A stretch of DNA of 64,000 nucleotides, taken from contig CAJTYK010000001.1 of the NCBI GenBank assembly GCA_910584285.1, positions 130,799 through 194,798 of the forward strand, in the 5' to 3' direction. Source of the stretch: an uncultured Oscillospiraceae bacterium. GTDB taxonomy: Bacteria; Bacillota; Clostridia; Oscillospirales; Oscillospiraceae. Position numbers and translations under genes: made by a program. Under the pieces are notes generated by a model, which did no database searches, was not told where the DNA came from, and worked only from the letters and a program-made list of their open reading frames with translations. Position 1 is the stretch's first letter. Each line of letters opens with the position of its first letter. Below, one piece after another: positions 24,509-32,327 of the stretch.

Positions 24509-25714
24509 TTACTGCCCGTTCAGCAGCCCATCCATCATCCGCTCGCACATACTGAGCATCCGGGGCAGATGGAAGGGGCCCTTGAACGTGCTCCCCTTAC
24601 ACGGGGGTTGGGTGGGCTTCCCGTCCCGGCGCAGATAACCGTACCACTCGCCGAACTCGGGATCGGAGAAGTAGGTCTTGCAGTAGTCCAGCGTCTTTTC
24701 AAACCAGTCCAGATACTTCTCCTCCCCGGTGTCCCGGTAGAGCATCAGGCTGGCGATGAGGATCTCGTCGTGGGGCCACCACAGCTTCATGTCGTGCTCA
24801 TAGGCCTCGGGGGGCTTGCCCAGGCAGTCCACAAAGTACAGCAGGCCGCCGTACTCGTTGTCCCAGCCCAGGTCGATGGCCCAGTCGAAGATCTGGGCGG
24901 CCTTCTTCACCAGCTCCCGGTCGCCGGTGCGCTGGGCGTGCTCCAGCAGGAACCACACGCCCTCGATGTCGTGGCCGGGGTTGACGACGCGGCCCTCGGT
25001 GTAGTTGAGCCGGGCCTCGCCGTCCGGGCCCACGTTCTCCAGCACGCACTTCAGCTCAGGGTGCACGTGGTACTTAAAGATCTCGTCCACGCACTGCTGG
25101 GCCCGCTGCTCGTAGAGCTCCTTGCGCTCGGGGTCCACCCGCAGCAGGGTGCCGGTGACATTGAGAATGATCATGGGGGTGCCGAAGGCCCGGCCGGTGC
25201 GGGTCTCGGGGATGGTCTTGGGGCCCAGGCCGGTGGGATCCTTCATGCCGTGGTTCAGATCCCAGTAGAGGTCGTAGGCCCGGCGGGCCCGCTCCAGGTG
25301 CTCCTCCCCGCCGGCCACGCCGTAATACTCCGCGTTGGCCAGGGCGTAGAACGCCTCGGAGAAGCAGTAGCGCCGCTGGCGCAGGGGCTTGCCGTCCTCG
25401 GTGACGGTGAAGTACAGCCGCCCCCCGGCCTCATGGTTGATGCAGTGCTTCTCCAGGAAGTCCAGGCAGCTCTTGCTGGCGGCCAGCCACTCGTCCTTGG
25501 GCCCGTAGAGGTGGCACAGGTAGGCGAAGATCCAGCCGCAGCGCCCCTGCATCCACACGCTCTTGTCGGTGGAGAACACCTTCCCCTCCCGATCCAGGCA
25601 GGTATACACCCCGCCGTGCACCGGATCCATGCCGTTCTTCAGCCAGAACGTCACACAGCGATCCAGCTCCTCCCTGAGCCACTGCTGATGGCCCTGCATA
25701 CGTTTCACATCCAT
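24509..25714 (-). CDS. N-acylglucosamine 2-epimerase (AGE family)
   Basis: 401 aa, the family size of about 390-420, all-helical (alpha/alpha)6 barrel. It would interconvert ManNAc and GlcNAc, replacing the NanE (ManNAc-6-P epimerase) step. Conserved parts include QGRCGWIFAYLCHLYG, PGHDIEGVWFLLEHAQRTGD (catalytic His expected here) and LWWPHDEILIASLMLYRDTG. The ATG at 25712-25714 with AAGGTGG upstream is preferred over a GTG four codons earlier. It is the first gene of the minus-strand cluster. Confidence 0.9.
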   Translation of the reverse strand: MDVKRMQGHQQWLREELDRCVTFWLKNGMDPVHGGVYTCLDREGKVFSTDKSVWMQGRCGWIFAYLCHLYGPKDEWLAASKSCLDFLEKHCINHEAGGRLYFTVTEDGKPLRQRRYCFSEAFYALANAEYYGVAGGEEHLERARRAYDLYWDLNHGMKDPTGLGPKTIPETRTGRAFGTPMIILNVTGTLLRVDPERKELYEQRAQQCVDEIFKYHVHPELKCVLENVGPDGEARLNYTEGRVVNPGHDIEGVWFLLEHAQRTGDRELVKKAAQIFDWAIDLGWDNEYGGLLYFVDCLGKPPEAYEHDMKLWWPHDEILIASLMLYRDTGEEKYLDWFEKTLDYCKTYFSDPEFGEWYGYLRRDGKPTQPPCKGSTFKGPFHLPRMLSMCERMMDGLLNGQ

Positions 25715-25760
25715 AACGCGTTCCACCTTTCTGAAAATCGGTTTTGCCTAAACTACCCTT

Positions 25761-25789
25761 ATGATACCCGCCCGGAGGGGCCGCGTCAA
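25761..25789 (-). promoter_or_regulatory. Promoter of the AGE-RpiR transcript
   Basis: Minus-strand TTGACG (25784-25789), 17 bp, TATCAT (25761-25766), 47 bp upstream of the epimerase start. Confidence 0.7.
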
Positions 25790-25799
25790 GGGTGTGGAC

Positions 25800-25812
25800 G
25801 AAAATAATTTTC
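25800..25812. promoter_or_regulatory. Candidate RpiR operator in the divergent region
   Basis: GAAAATAATTTTC is a 13-bp palindrome, 10 bp upstream of the -35 box of the AGE promoter and 18 bp upstream of a TTGACT element (25831-25836) facing the kinase gene. The -10 for the plus-strand promoter is not clear. Confidence 0.6.
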
Positions 25813-25978
25813 ATTTTATCCAAAAAATGCTTGACTTTTTGCGAAAAACTGATAGGCTTATAGTATGGATACTGGGCGTTTTTTGGCTACTGTCACAAAA
25901 AACGGGAAATTTCTTCCGTCCGGCCCGCATTTTGCCCGCATCCGTTACTTCTATGGATTGAAATGGAGGACGACTGTC

Positions 25979-27361
25979 ATGAATCATCTCGGCATCGAAG
26001 TATCTGTGAAAAATGTCCCGGAGCTGGATCCCGGCTTCATCCCGCTGGCCCAGTTCAACCGCGCCTTCCTGGCCGGGGCGGACAAGCCCCTGGACGTGGC
26101 TGTGGAGCGCTCCAACGGCCAGGTGGCCGTGTGGCACGTGAAAATCCACGGCACGCCGGACATGGCCGCCGCCGACGAGTACTATGTGGAGCGGGTCATC
26201 AAAACCATGCTGTGGATGTACGGCGGTTTCCGGGTCTACCTCGCCGGCAGCCAGGAGCTGGCGGACAAAATGAACGTCCACTATTCCGCCACCGGCCGGC
26301 AGGCCTTTGACTGGGACTACATGGCCAACGTGTTCGAGCACCCCTTCGAGATCGTCGCCTGCGACAAGGTGCCCGCGGAGAGCAGCGACCCCAAGGCCAT
26401 TGGCCGCCACCTGGACGGCTGCCGCATCGGCTTTGACGCGGGCGGCTCCGACCGGAAGGTGTCCGCCGTGGTCAACGGCGAGCCCGTGTTCTCCGAGGAG
26501 GTGGTGTGGTTCCCCAAGATCAACTCCGACCCCGACTACCACTACGACGGCATTGTGGCCGCCCTGAAGTCCGCCGCCGAGCATATGCCCCGGGTGGACG
26601 CGGTGGGCGTGTCCTCCGCCGGTGTGTATATTGACAACCGCACCATGAACGCCTCCCTGTTCCTCCAGGTGCCCAAGGATCTCTTTGACGCCAAGGTGAA
26701 GGATATCTACATCCGCGCCATCACCGACACCTTTGGGGACGTGCCCTACATCGTGGCCAACGACGGCGACGTGTCCGCCCTGGCGGGGGCCATGAACCTG
26801 GGGGAGAACAACGTGCTGGGCATCGCCATGGGCACCAGCGAGGCGGTGGGCTACGTGGACGCCCAGGGCCGGGTCACCGGCTGGCTCAACGAGCTGGCCT
26901 TCGTGCCGGTGGACGCCAACCCCGAGGCCATGCGGGACGAGTGGAGCGGCGACATCGGCTGCGGCGTGAAGTATTTCTCCCAGGACGGGGTGATCAAGCT
27001 GGCCCCCCGGGCGGGCATTGAGCTGGACGAGTCCCTCTCCCCTGCCGAGAAGCTGAAGGTGGTGCAGAAGCTGCTGGACGAGGGCAGCGAGGCCGCCGAG
27101 AAGGTCTATCGCTCCATCGGCGTGTACCTGGGCCACTCCCTGGCCCTGTACCACGGCTATTACGGCTTCAAATATGCCCAGCTCCAGGGCCGGGTCATGT
27201 CTGGCCGGGGCGGCGACCTCATTCTGGACGCCGCCAAGGCGGTGCTGGCCGACGAGTACCCCGAGGTGGCCAACGCCATCGACGCCTCCCTGCCCGACGA
27301 GAAGGCCCGCCGGGTGGGCCAGTCTGTGGCCGCCGCCTCCCTGCCCGAGCTGAGAAAATAA
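25979..27361 (+). CDS. ROK-like sugar kinase, candidate amino-sugar kinase
   Basis: 460 aa, much longer than the usual 290-320 aa ROK kinase. Residues from about 146 show an actin-fold phosphate loop (CRIGFDAGGSDRKVSAVVNG), GVSSAGVYIDN, a putative catalytic Asp in YIVANDGDVSALAGAM and the second phosphate loop LGIAMGTSEAVGYVD. The first about 145 residues (LGIEVSVKNVPELDPGFIPL) match no domain I recognise. Divergent from the epimerase and sharing its operator, it is the only kinase candidate able to feed ManNAc or GlcNAc into NagA. Substrate is inference. ATG with GGAGG upstream. Confidence 0.75.
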   Translation: MNHLGIEVSVKNVPELDPGFIPLAQFNRAFLAGADKPLDVAVERSNGQVAVWHVKIHGTPDMAAADEYYVERVIKTMLWMYGGFRVYLAGSQELADKMNVHYSATGRQAFDWDYMANVFEHPFEIVACDKVPAESSDPKAIGRHLDGCRIGFDAGGSDRKVSAVVNGEPVFSEEVVWFPKINSDPDYHYDGIVAALKSAAEHMPRVDAVGVSSAGVYIDNRTMNASLFLQVPKDLFDAKVKDIYIRAITDTFGDVPYIVANDGDVSALAGAMNLGENNVLGIAMGTSEAVGYVDAQGRVTGWLNELAFVPVDANPEAMRDEWSGDIGCGVKYFSQDGVIKLAPRAGIELDESLSPAEKLKVVQKLLDEGSEAAEKVYRSIGVYLGHSLALYHGYYGFKYAQLQGRVMSGRGGDLILDAAKAVLADEYPEVANAIDASLPDEKARRVGQSVAAASLPELRK

Positions 27362-27364
27362 ACC

Positions 27365-27392
27365 GCAGGGGCCGGTGTCCCCACCGGCCCTG
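27365..27392 (+). terminator. Hairpin after the ROK-like kinase gene
   Basis: Arms CAGGGGCCGGTG and CACCGGCCCTG (one bulged G) around TCCC, starting just after the stop codon. There is no T tract, so it may stabilise the mRNA or give Rho-dependent or weak termination. Confidence 0.45.
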
Positions 27393-27410
27393 GGTAACGC
27401 TGATTGGCAA

Positions 27411-27436
27411 GGCCGATGAGGACATCGGCCCCTACA
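27411..27436. repeat. REP-like palindromic repeat unit
   Basis: Arms GGCCGATG and CATCGGCC ending CCCCTACA. It resembles the two units at 55411-55484 (TAGGGGCGGAT type), so it appears to belong to a dispersed intergenic palindrome family. Confidence 0.55.
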
Positions 27437-27463
27437 CATTCTGTTATCTGTGAGGTCTTTACC

Positions 27464-28117
27464 ATGAAAAAGCACATTCTCTGCCTCGGCGACTCCAACA
27501 CCCACGGCTACTGCGCCGACCCCGCCGACTGCGCCGACGGCGGCATCCGCTTCAATGAGGACGAGCGGTGGACCTGCCGCCTGCAAACCGCCCTTGGCCC
27601 GGACTACCTGGTGACGGAGGAGGGCCTGTCCGGCCGCACCACCGTGTTCCCCGATCCCCTCCATGAGACCATGGACGCGCTGAGCGTGATCTACTCCCTG
27701 CTGAAAAGCCATGAGGTCATTGACATGCTGATCATCATGCTGGGCACCAACGACGTAAAGGAACGCTTCGGAGCCAACGCCCCCTGCATTGGCATCGGCA
27801 TGGAGCGGCTGGTGCGCAAGGCCCAGAGCGTGGACTGCTGGGGAGATCACGCCCCCAACATCCTGGTGGTGTGCCCGCCGGTGATCCTGCCGGAGATGGA
27901 GGGCTCGGACAACGGCCTTGCCATGGGCCGGGGCTGCATTGAGAAGTCCCGGGCGCTGCCCCCCTACCTTCGCACCCACGTAGCCCTCACCGGGGCCCAC
28001 TATGTGGAGGCGCTGGACTGCGAGTTCAACCACGTGGACGGGATGCACCTGACCCGGAAGGGCCACGCCCAGCTGGCGGACAAGCTGGCGGCGCTGGTGC
28101 CCACCCTGATTCCCTGA
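27464..28117 (+). CDS. SGNH/GDSL hydrolase
   Basis: 217 aa. Block I CLGDSNTHGY carries the nucleophile Ser, block III is MLGTNDVKERF, and block V DGMHLTRKGH carries the Asp and His of the triad. It probably is an esterase; after the amino-sugar genes, removal of O-acetyl groups from sialic acid or another glycan is a fair inference but not shown by residues. ATG at 27464 with GAGGT upstream; an earlier in-frame start at 27404 lies within the repeat and is rejected. Followed by a terminator. Confidence 0.85.
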   Translation: MKKHILCLGDSNTHGYCADPADCADGGIRFNEDERWTCRLQTALGPDYLVTEEGLSGRTTVFPDPLHETMDALSVIYSLLKSHEVIDMLIIMLGTNDVKERFGANAPCIGIGMERLVRKAQSVDCWGDHAPNILVVCPPVILPEMEGSDNGLAMGRGCIEKSRALPPYLRTHVALTGAHYVEALDCEFNHVDGMHLTRKGHAQLADKLAALVPTLIP

Positions 28118-28127
28118 CAGACGCCGG

Positions 28128-28161
28128 CACCCGCCGGGGGGCGGACGCTTCCCGGCGGGTG
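28128..28161 (+). terminator. Terminator of the SGNH hydrolase gene
   Basis: Arms CACCCGCCGGG and CCCGGCGGGTG followed by TTCTGTTT. Confidence 0.75.
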
Positions 28162-28186
28162 TTCTGTTTAGAAAGGAGCCTTTGAG

Positions 28187-28648
28187 ATGAAAAAAACGCT
28201 GCCGCTGCTTGGTCTGGGCGTTGTTCCGCTGATCCCCGGCCTCCTGCTGATGTGGGCGATCCCGGCCCTGCCGTCCGCGGCTGTGTCCCTTCTTCCGGTT
28301 TTGTCGGTGCTCTTTCTCCTGGCCTGGGGGCTCGCCGCGTACAAATTGTGCGACCCTTCCGAGGGGATTCTGCGGCAGGCCCTTCCGCTGTGTGCCTTCG
28401 GCCTCCTCATGCTCCTGCTCACCCTCGTCCAGGAGCTGGCCGTGGGACACTACTGGGACGGCCCCCTGGGGCTGCTTCCCCAGGCGTTCTTCCTCCCCTG
28501 GTACGCCTTGGCCTCCGCCGCGGCCTCCCTCCTGTCCGCCGCTGTGACCGGGCCCCTGCCCGCCTCCACCGGGGGTTGCTCCGGCGCCATTCTCCTCGCC
28601 CTGTTCGCCGCCGGCTGTGCCGGTTTCCTGGCGAGGCGGCGCGGATAA
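28187..28648 (+). CDS. Small hypothetical integral membrane protein
   Basis: 153 aa with about four hydrophobic helices (near 5-26, 31-52, 66-86 and 90-115, with a further one at 130-148) and an Arg-rich C-terminus (ARRRG). No family was recognised. A good ribosome site (GAAAGGAG, nine bases before the ATG) and a terminator at each end support a real single gene. Confidence 0.65.
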   Translation: MKKTLPLLGLGVVPLIPGLLLMWAIPALPSAAVSLLPVLSVLFLLAWGLAAYKLCDPSEGILRQALPLCAFGLLMLLLTLVQELAVGHYWDGPLGLLPQAFFLPWYALASAAASLLSAAVTGPLPASTGGCSGAILLALFAAGCAGFLARRRG

Positions 28649-28659
28649 CCTCTACAAAT

Positions 28660-28704
28660 GAAGCAAGGAGCGGTACGGCCGGTGGCCGTACCGCCCCTTG
28701 CTTC
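28660..28704. terminator. Long bidirectional hairpin between convergent genes
   Basis: Arms GAAGCAAGG/CCTTGCTTC outside and GCGGTACGGCC/GGCCGTACCGC inside, together about 20 bp with one mismatch, between the genes ending at 28648 and 28713. Confidence 0.75.
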
Positions 28705-28712
28705 CTGAACGC

Positions 28713-29243
28713 TCACACCAGCGGCTTTATCATGATGATCCCATGACAGTGAATCCCGTAGCAGTTGGGGATCAGGCCCGCCGGAGTAAATCCATAGTCC
28801 ACAAAATAGTCAAAATGCGCTCTGCCGTGAGAAGCCAGCGCCCTCAGCTCGTCCGCATAGTTCGCCAGCGGCCTGCCGTGGCAGGACAACCCAGGGGAGC
28901 TGATCACATACTTCAAGTTGCGGAAGCCCTGCTCCCTCGCGTGGGCCTCCGCCTGCCTCAGCAGCGGCTCCAGCTGCCCCTCCATGGCAAAGCTCCCGTT
29001 GTCGTCATACCCCAGGCACTCAATGCTCAAATAGGAGTAGCCCTCGTATTCCGCGCACAGGATCCACCCCTTGGGGGCTGTCGGCTCTCCCATATACCAG
29101 CCCACCAGCTTTGCCAGCGCGGACACCTCCAAAAGCTGCTGGTTCGCCCCCTCAAAGTCCCACCAGTCCGGTTTGATGGCGGCCATAAGCTCCGCCACTG
29201 CGGCGGCATTTGAGGAATTGATCTGATAAATTCCCACGGTCAC
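28713..29243 (-). CDS. GNAT-like N-acetyltransferase
   Basis: 176 aa. The C-terminal half has the layout of a divergent GNAT fold (LEPLLRQAEAHAREQGFRN, then FDYFVDYGFTPAGLIPNCYG), but the acetyl-CoA loop is weak, so the substrate and even the activity are uncertain. The Trp-rich start (KPDWWDFEGANQQLLE) is unusual. Its start codon overlaps the stop of the DUF624 gene by 4 bp, so it is translationally coupled to it. Confidence 0.6.
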   Translation of the reverse strand: MTVGIYQINSSNAAAVAELMAAIKPDWWDFEGANQQLLEVSALAKLVGWYMGEPTAPKGWILCAEYEGYSYLSIECLGYDDNGSFAMEGQLEPLLRQAEAHAREQGFRNLKYVISSPGLSCHGRPLANYADELRALASHGRAHFDYFVDYGFTPAGLIPNCYGIHCHGIIMIKPLV

Positions 29244-29902
29244 TCCTCCTCATCGTCCGCTTCGGGGGCGGCGCCCTCCGCCTCCCCCTGCCCCTCCATA
29301 AAGGGCTTGAACACCCGCTCCAGCAGCAGGCTGGCCAGCCACGCCCACACATAGGGCAGCACCAGCGCGGGCAGCCAATAGGCAATACTCAGCAAAACGC
29401 ATCCGGCTGTGACGATCCCCAGCCCCAGTGTGGTCAGCGGATGGGCAAAGGCCAGCTTCACGCTGGTGGCCAGCAGTCCCCCCACCCCAAAGGTAAACCG
29501 GGACAGCACCGGGAAGATATAGGCCCCAATGCCGCAGATCACCACAAAGCATACCCAAAAGCCCACATAGAGCATCAGCATGGCCTGATCTCCCGTCCGC
29601 GCCGCCTCAAACAGCACCCCCCGCAGCTTCACCAGAACGTATCCGAGAGCTACGATCACCAGTCCAGCGGGGCACCCCACCTTGAAATTGGCCTTCAGCG
29701 ACTCCCAAAAGCGCACATAGCCCCCCAGCTGCCCCTTACGCAGATGCCGGGCCATGGCGTCGTACAGAGCGGTGGTGCCCGGCCCCAGCAGCACCACCGT
29801 GGCAGCGCAGAGCAGCCACATCAGGCTGAACGCCACCACATCTACTAAGAGCCCCAGAAAGCGGAAAAAGGCGTTTTCCGGGTTGAAAATCTTATTCAGC
29901 AT
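29240..29902 (-). CDS. DUF624 (YesL-type) membrane protein
   Basis: 220 aa. Begins MLNKIFNPENAFFRFLGLLV, the typical start of DUF624 proteins, followed by about five hydrophobic helices and an acidic tail (EADDEEE). Family members lie next to carbohydrate ABC systems or two-component genes; their role is unknown. The ATG at 29900-29902 has GGAGG upstream and overlaps the end of the TtcA-like gene by 11 bp. Earlier in-frame starts extend into that gene and are rejected. Confidence 0.82.
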   Translation of the reverse strand: MLNKIFNPENAFFRFLGLLVDVVAFSLMWLLCAATVVLLGPGTTALYDAMARHLRKGQLGGYVRFWESLKANFKVGCPAGLVIVALGYVLVKLRGVLFEAARTGDQAMLMLYVGFWVCFVVICGIGAYIFPVLSRFTFGVGGLLATSVKLAFAHPLTTLGLGIVTAGCVLLSIAYWLPALVLPYVWAWLASLLLERVFKPFMEGQGEAEGAAPEADDEEE

Positions 29903-30656
29903 CGCCGTCCTCCATTCCCCGGCGGCGCAGCCGCCGTCCGCCCCCCACCGGCCCCCACTGGGGCAGGGGCAGGCGCTGCATCGAGCCAAACACGTAGTCC
30001 TTCAGGCGGGGATAGTCCCTGGACAGCCGCGCCACCAGCTCCTTCACCTCCTGCCGCCGGGTGTTCCCGTCGGCGGGACAAGGATTGTGCACCACCGGCA
30101 GGTTGTGCCGCTTCGCCGCCCCCCGCACCATCCCTTCCCCGCAGTACAGCAGGGGGCGGATCTGGGTGATCTCCATCCGATCCAGCCAGGTCACCGGCTG
30201 GAAGCAGGACAGCCGCCCCTCGTAGAACAGGGACAGGAAAAAGGTCTCCACCGCGTCATCCCGGTGGTGGCCCAGGGCCACCTTGTGGATACCCAGCTCT
30301 TTCAGGGCGTTGTGCATGGCCCCCCGGCGCATCTTGGCACACATGGAGCAGGGGTTCTTCTCCTGCCGCACGTCGAAGATGATGTGAAAGATCTCCGTCT
30401 CAATCAGGTGATAGGGCACCTCCAGCTCCCGGCAGAACGCCGCTACCGGACCGAAGTCCATCCCAGGTGCGCCGGGGTGGACGGTGACGGCGTGGAGCTC
30501 AAAGGGCGCGGGATAAAATTCCCGCAGCTTGGCCATGGCGTACAGCAACACCAGCGAGTCCTTCCCGCCGGACACGCCCACGGCGATCCGATCCCCCGGC
30601 TGAATCATGTCGTAGTCCTCCACGCACCGGCGCAGATAGGACAGGATATGCTGCAT
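29892..30656 (-). CDS. TtcA-like tRNA thiolation enzyme
   Basis: 254 aa. PP-loop ATPase with GVSGGKDSLVLL (residues 27-38), the Cys pair in NPCSMCAKMRRGA (about 106-118) and HHRDDAVETFFLSL. Members of the TtcA/TtuA group bind an iron-sulfur cluster and make 2-thiocytidine in tRNA. The C-terminal Cys (HNPCPADGNTRRQEV) fits. The very basic, Gly/Arg-rich last 30 residues (GGGRRLRRRGMED) are unusual and may aid RNA binding. ATG with GGGAGG upstream. Confidence 0.88.
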   Translation of the reverse strand: MQHILSYLRRCVEDYDMIQPGDRIAVGVSGGKDSLVLLYAMAKLREFYPAPFELHAVTVHPGAPGMDFGPVAAFCRELEVPYHLIETEIFHIIFDVRQEKNPCSMCAKMRRGAMHNALKELGIHKVALGHHRDDAVETFFLSLFYEGRLSCFQPVTWLDRMEITQIRPLLYCGEGMVRGAAKRHNLPVVHNPCPADGNTRRQEVKELVARLSRDYPRLKDYVFGSMQRLPLPQWGPVGGGRRLRRRGMEDGDAE

Positions 30657-30833
30657 GGCGTCTACCTCCCAAATCAAAGCGACAGCCGGGGAGCGGGCTT
30701 TCCCGCTCCGACAGCGCGGCCGCGAACCCCGGTCGCAAAGAAAATATCAAAGTGAGAATAACATAGTATTTTAAAGTTCAGCTGCGATTAAGCAAGTATT
30801 TGAAAAATATCTGAAAAAATCCGGATATTCCGG

Positions 30834-30862
30834 TTGACAGATCCGCTTTCCCGCATTATAAT
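30834..30862 (+). promoter_or_regulatory. rplM-rpsI promoter
   Basis: Perfect TTGACA (30834-30839), 17 bp, TATAAT (30857-30862). The 180 bp on the other side, toward the TtcA-like gene, is AT-rich near 30765-30830 but gave no clear second promoter. Confidence 0.92.
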
Positions 30863-30869
30863 ACACCAT

Positions 30870-30937
30870 GCTCCCCGTTGTAAAGGGGAGCATTCCCTTG
30901 CTTCATACAAATTTGAGATAAATGGAGGAAACCAGAA
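30870..30937 (+). ncRNA. Candidate L13 (rplM) mRNA leader
   Basis: A hairpin (arms GCTCCCC and GGGGAGC, 30870-30891) begins almost at the predicted transcript start, followed by a short linker and GGAGG. Firmicutes rplM transcripts often carry an autoregulatory L13 leader in this place. Only position and hairpin support this; a covariance search would decide. Confidence 0.45.
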
Positions 30938-31369
30938 ATGTCTACCTTTATGGCAAACAAGGGTAACATCCAGCGCAAGTGGTACGTGCTGGACGCTGCC
31001 GGCAAGCCTCTGGGCAAGACGGCCGTGATTGCGGCCACCATCCTGCGGGGCAAGCATAAGCCTGAGTACACCCCCCACGCCGACTGTGGCGACTTCGTCA
31101 TCGTCATCAACGCAGACAAGGCGGTACTCACCGGCAAGAAGCTGGAGCAGAAGTACTACCGCACTCACTCCGGCTGGGTGGGCGGCCTCAAGGAGACCAA
31201 GTACCGCCTGCTGATGCAGAGCAAGCCCGAGCTGGCCATGCGTCTGGCCGTCCGCGGCATGATGCCCCGGAACATCGTCACCAAGGACTCGCTGACCCGC
31301 CTGAAGATCTACCGCGGCGACAGCCATCCCCACGCCGCCCAGAAGCCCGAGCCCTGGGCCGTGGACTAA
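30938..31369 (+). CDS. rplM: 50S ribosomal protein L13
   Basis: 143 aa, full length. Starts MSTFMANKGNIQRKWYVLDA, and holds RGKHKPEYTPHADCGDFVIV and the MAVRGMMP-type segment (LAVRGMMPRN) of L13. It binds 23S rRNA early in large-subunit assembly. Followed after 14 bp by rpsI, the standard pair. Confidence 0.98.
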   Translation: MSTFMANKGNIQRKWYVLDAAGKPLGKTAVIAATILRGKHKPEYTPHADCGDFVIVINADKAVLTGKKLEQKYYRTHSGWVGGLKETKYRLLMQSKPELAMRLAVRGMMPRNIVTKDSLTRLKIYRGDSHPHAAQKPEPWAVD

Positions 31370-31383
31370 GGAGGTAACGGAAT

Positions 31384-31788
31384 ATGTACAAGAGCAAGAA
31401 GCCTTATCATTACGGCACCGGCCGCCGGAAGTCCTCCGTGGCCCGCGTCCATCTGTTCCCCGGCGGCACCGGCGCCATCACCATCAACGGCCGGGACATT
31501 GAGGAGTATTTCGGTCTGGAGACCCTGAAGATGGTGGTTCGCCAGCCCCTGAACACCACCGGCACCCTGGGCAAGGTGGACATCACCGCCACCGTCACCG
31601 GCGGCGGCGTCACCGGCCAGGCCGGCGCCCTGCGCCACGGCATCTCCCGCGCCCTGCTGGAGATGGATCCCGAGTTCCGCCCCGCCCTGAAGGCCGCTGG
31701 GTTCCTCACCCGCGATCCGCGCATGAAAGAGCGTAAGAAGTACGGCCTCAAGGCCGCCCGCCGCGCGCCTCAGTTCTCCAAGCGCTGA
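31384..31788 (+). CDS. rpsI: 30S ribosomal protein S9
   Basis: 134 aa, full length. Holds [18 protein letters not shown], the central [20 protein letters not shown] and the conserved Lys/Arg tail ([17 protein letters not shown]) that reaches the P-site tRNA. Cotranscribed with rplM and followed by a strong terminator. Confidence 0.98.
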   Translation: MYKSKKPYHYGTGRRKSSVARVHLFPGGTGAITINGRDIEEYFGLETLKMVVRQPLNTTGTLGKVDITATVTGGGVTGQAGALRHGISRALLEMDPEFRPALKAAGFLTRDPRMKERKKYGLKAARRAPQFSKR

Positions 31789-31797
31789 GTTTCCTGC

Positions 31798-31829
31798 AAA
31801 ACCCCGGAGCCACACGGTTCCGGGGTTTT
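31798..31829 (+). terminator. Terminator of rplM-rpsI
   Basis: Arms AAAACCCCGGA and TCCGGGGTTTT followed by a T tract; 10 bp after the rpsI stop. Confidence 0.92.
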
Positions 31830-32072
31830 TCTGTGTAGCAAGGTCTGACAAAATTGAGCCGGAAGAAACAAGAAAAGTTGAGGTCATTGAGGCTCAAAGC
31901 CCTTAAAATCAGTTTTTGAGGTTCAATTTGCGGTTCATTTCGACACCCTGTTTCCAGCAAAATCAGCAGGCCGCCCGTGCTGTACTCCGACCATAAGGAG
32001 AGTGGCTTGATTAGGATTTCATTGTTCGTCGGACTTGGTGGACCTGGATGGGCGCGCGGCTGTACATGGACA

Positions 32073-32102
32073 GAAAAAAGCAGAGAGGCCCAGCACGGCC
32101 TC
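32073..32102 (-). terminator. Small terminator, minus strand
   Basis: Arms GAGGCC and GGCCTC (32085-32102) followed on the minus strand by TCTGCTTTTTT. It would end a transcript covering the 51-codon frame at 32172-32327. Confidence 0.5.
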
Positions 32103-32139
32103 CTGCTGAAAATGGAATATGCCCCTGCTCCCCCCTCCT

Positions 32140-32175
32140 GGACGCTCATCAGGCGTCCGGGTCTTTCTTTTTTAG
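32140..32175 (+). terminator. Small terminator, plus strand
   Basis: Arms GGACGC and GCGTCC (32140-32158) followed by a T-rich run to 32173. Confidence 0.5.
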
Positions 32176-32327
32176 GGAGTATTTTCCTTCAGTTCTCTCC
32201 CGCCTGCTGGCCAATTAAGTATAACATCGGTTGCTTCAAGCACAACAGCTCCGATAGCAGCCCGCAACATATTGACGTCCTCCCGGGCGCTGCTCTCATC
32301 ACGCCGGAACACAGCCTTCCACTGCAT
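32172..32327 (-). CDS. 51-aa open frame, possible gene remnant
   Basis: The frame begins MQWKAVFRRDESSAREDVNM and continues with an Ala/Val/Leu-rich stretch ending NWPAGGRELKENTP. The composition is protein-like and a terminator follows on the same strand, but no ribosome site precedes the ATG and a stop lies just upstream. It may be the tail of a lost gene. No function can be given. Confidence 0.25.
   Translation of the reverse strand: MQWKAVFRRDESSAREDVNMLRAAIGAVVLEATDVILNWPAGGRELKENTP

Noticed and set aside
25811..28450. An 879-codon open frame on the minus strand opposite the kinase and SGNH genes
   Set aside because: Gly/His/Val-rich low-complexity translation, no ribosome site or domain; a shadow of high-GC coding DNA on the other strand. 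Similar long shadows at 3069-4607, 36967-38871, 42137-43894 and 44074-45969 were rejected for the same reason.
31748..32149. 133-codon minus-strand frame overlapping the rpsI terminator
   Set aside because: It runs through the terminator and has no ribosome site or coherent domain; treated as non-coding.
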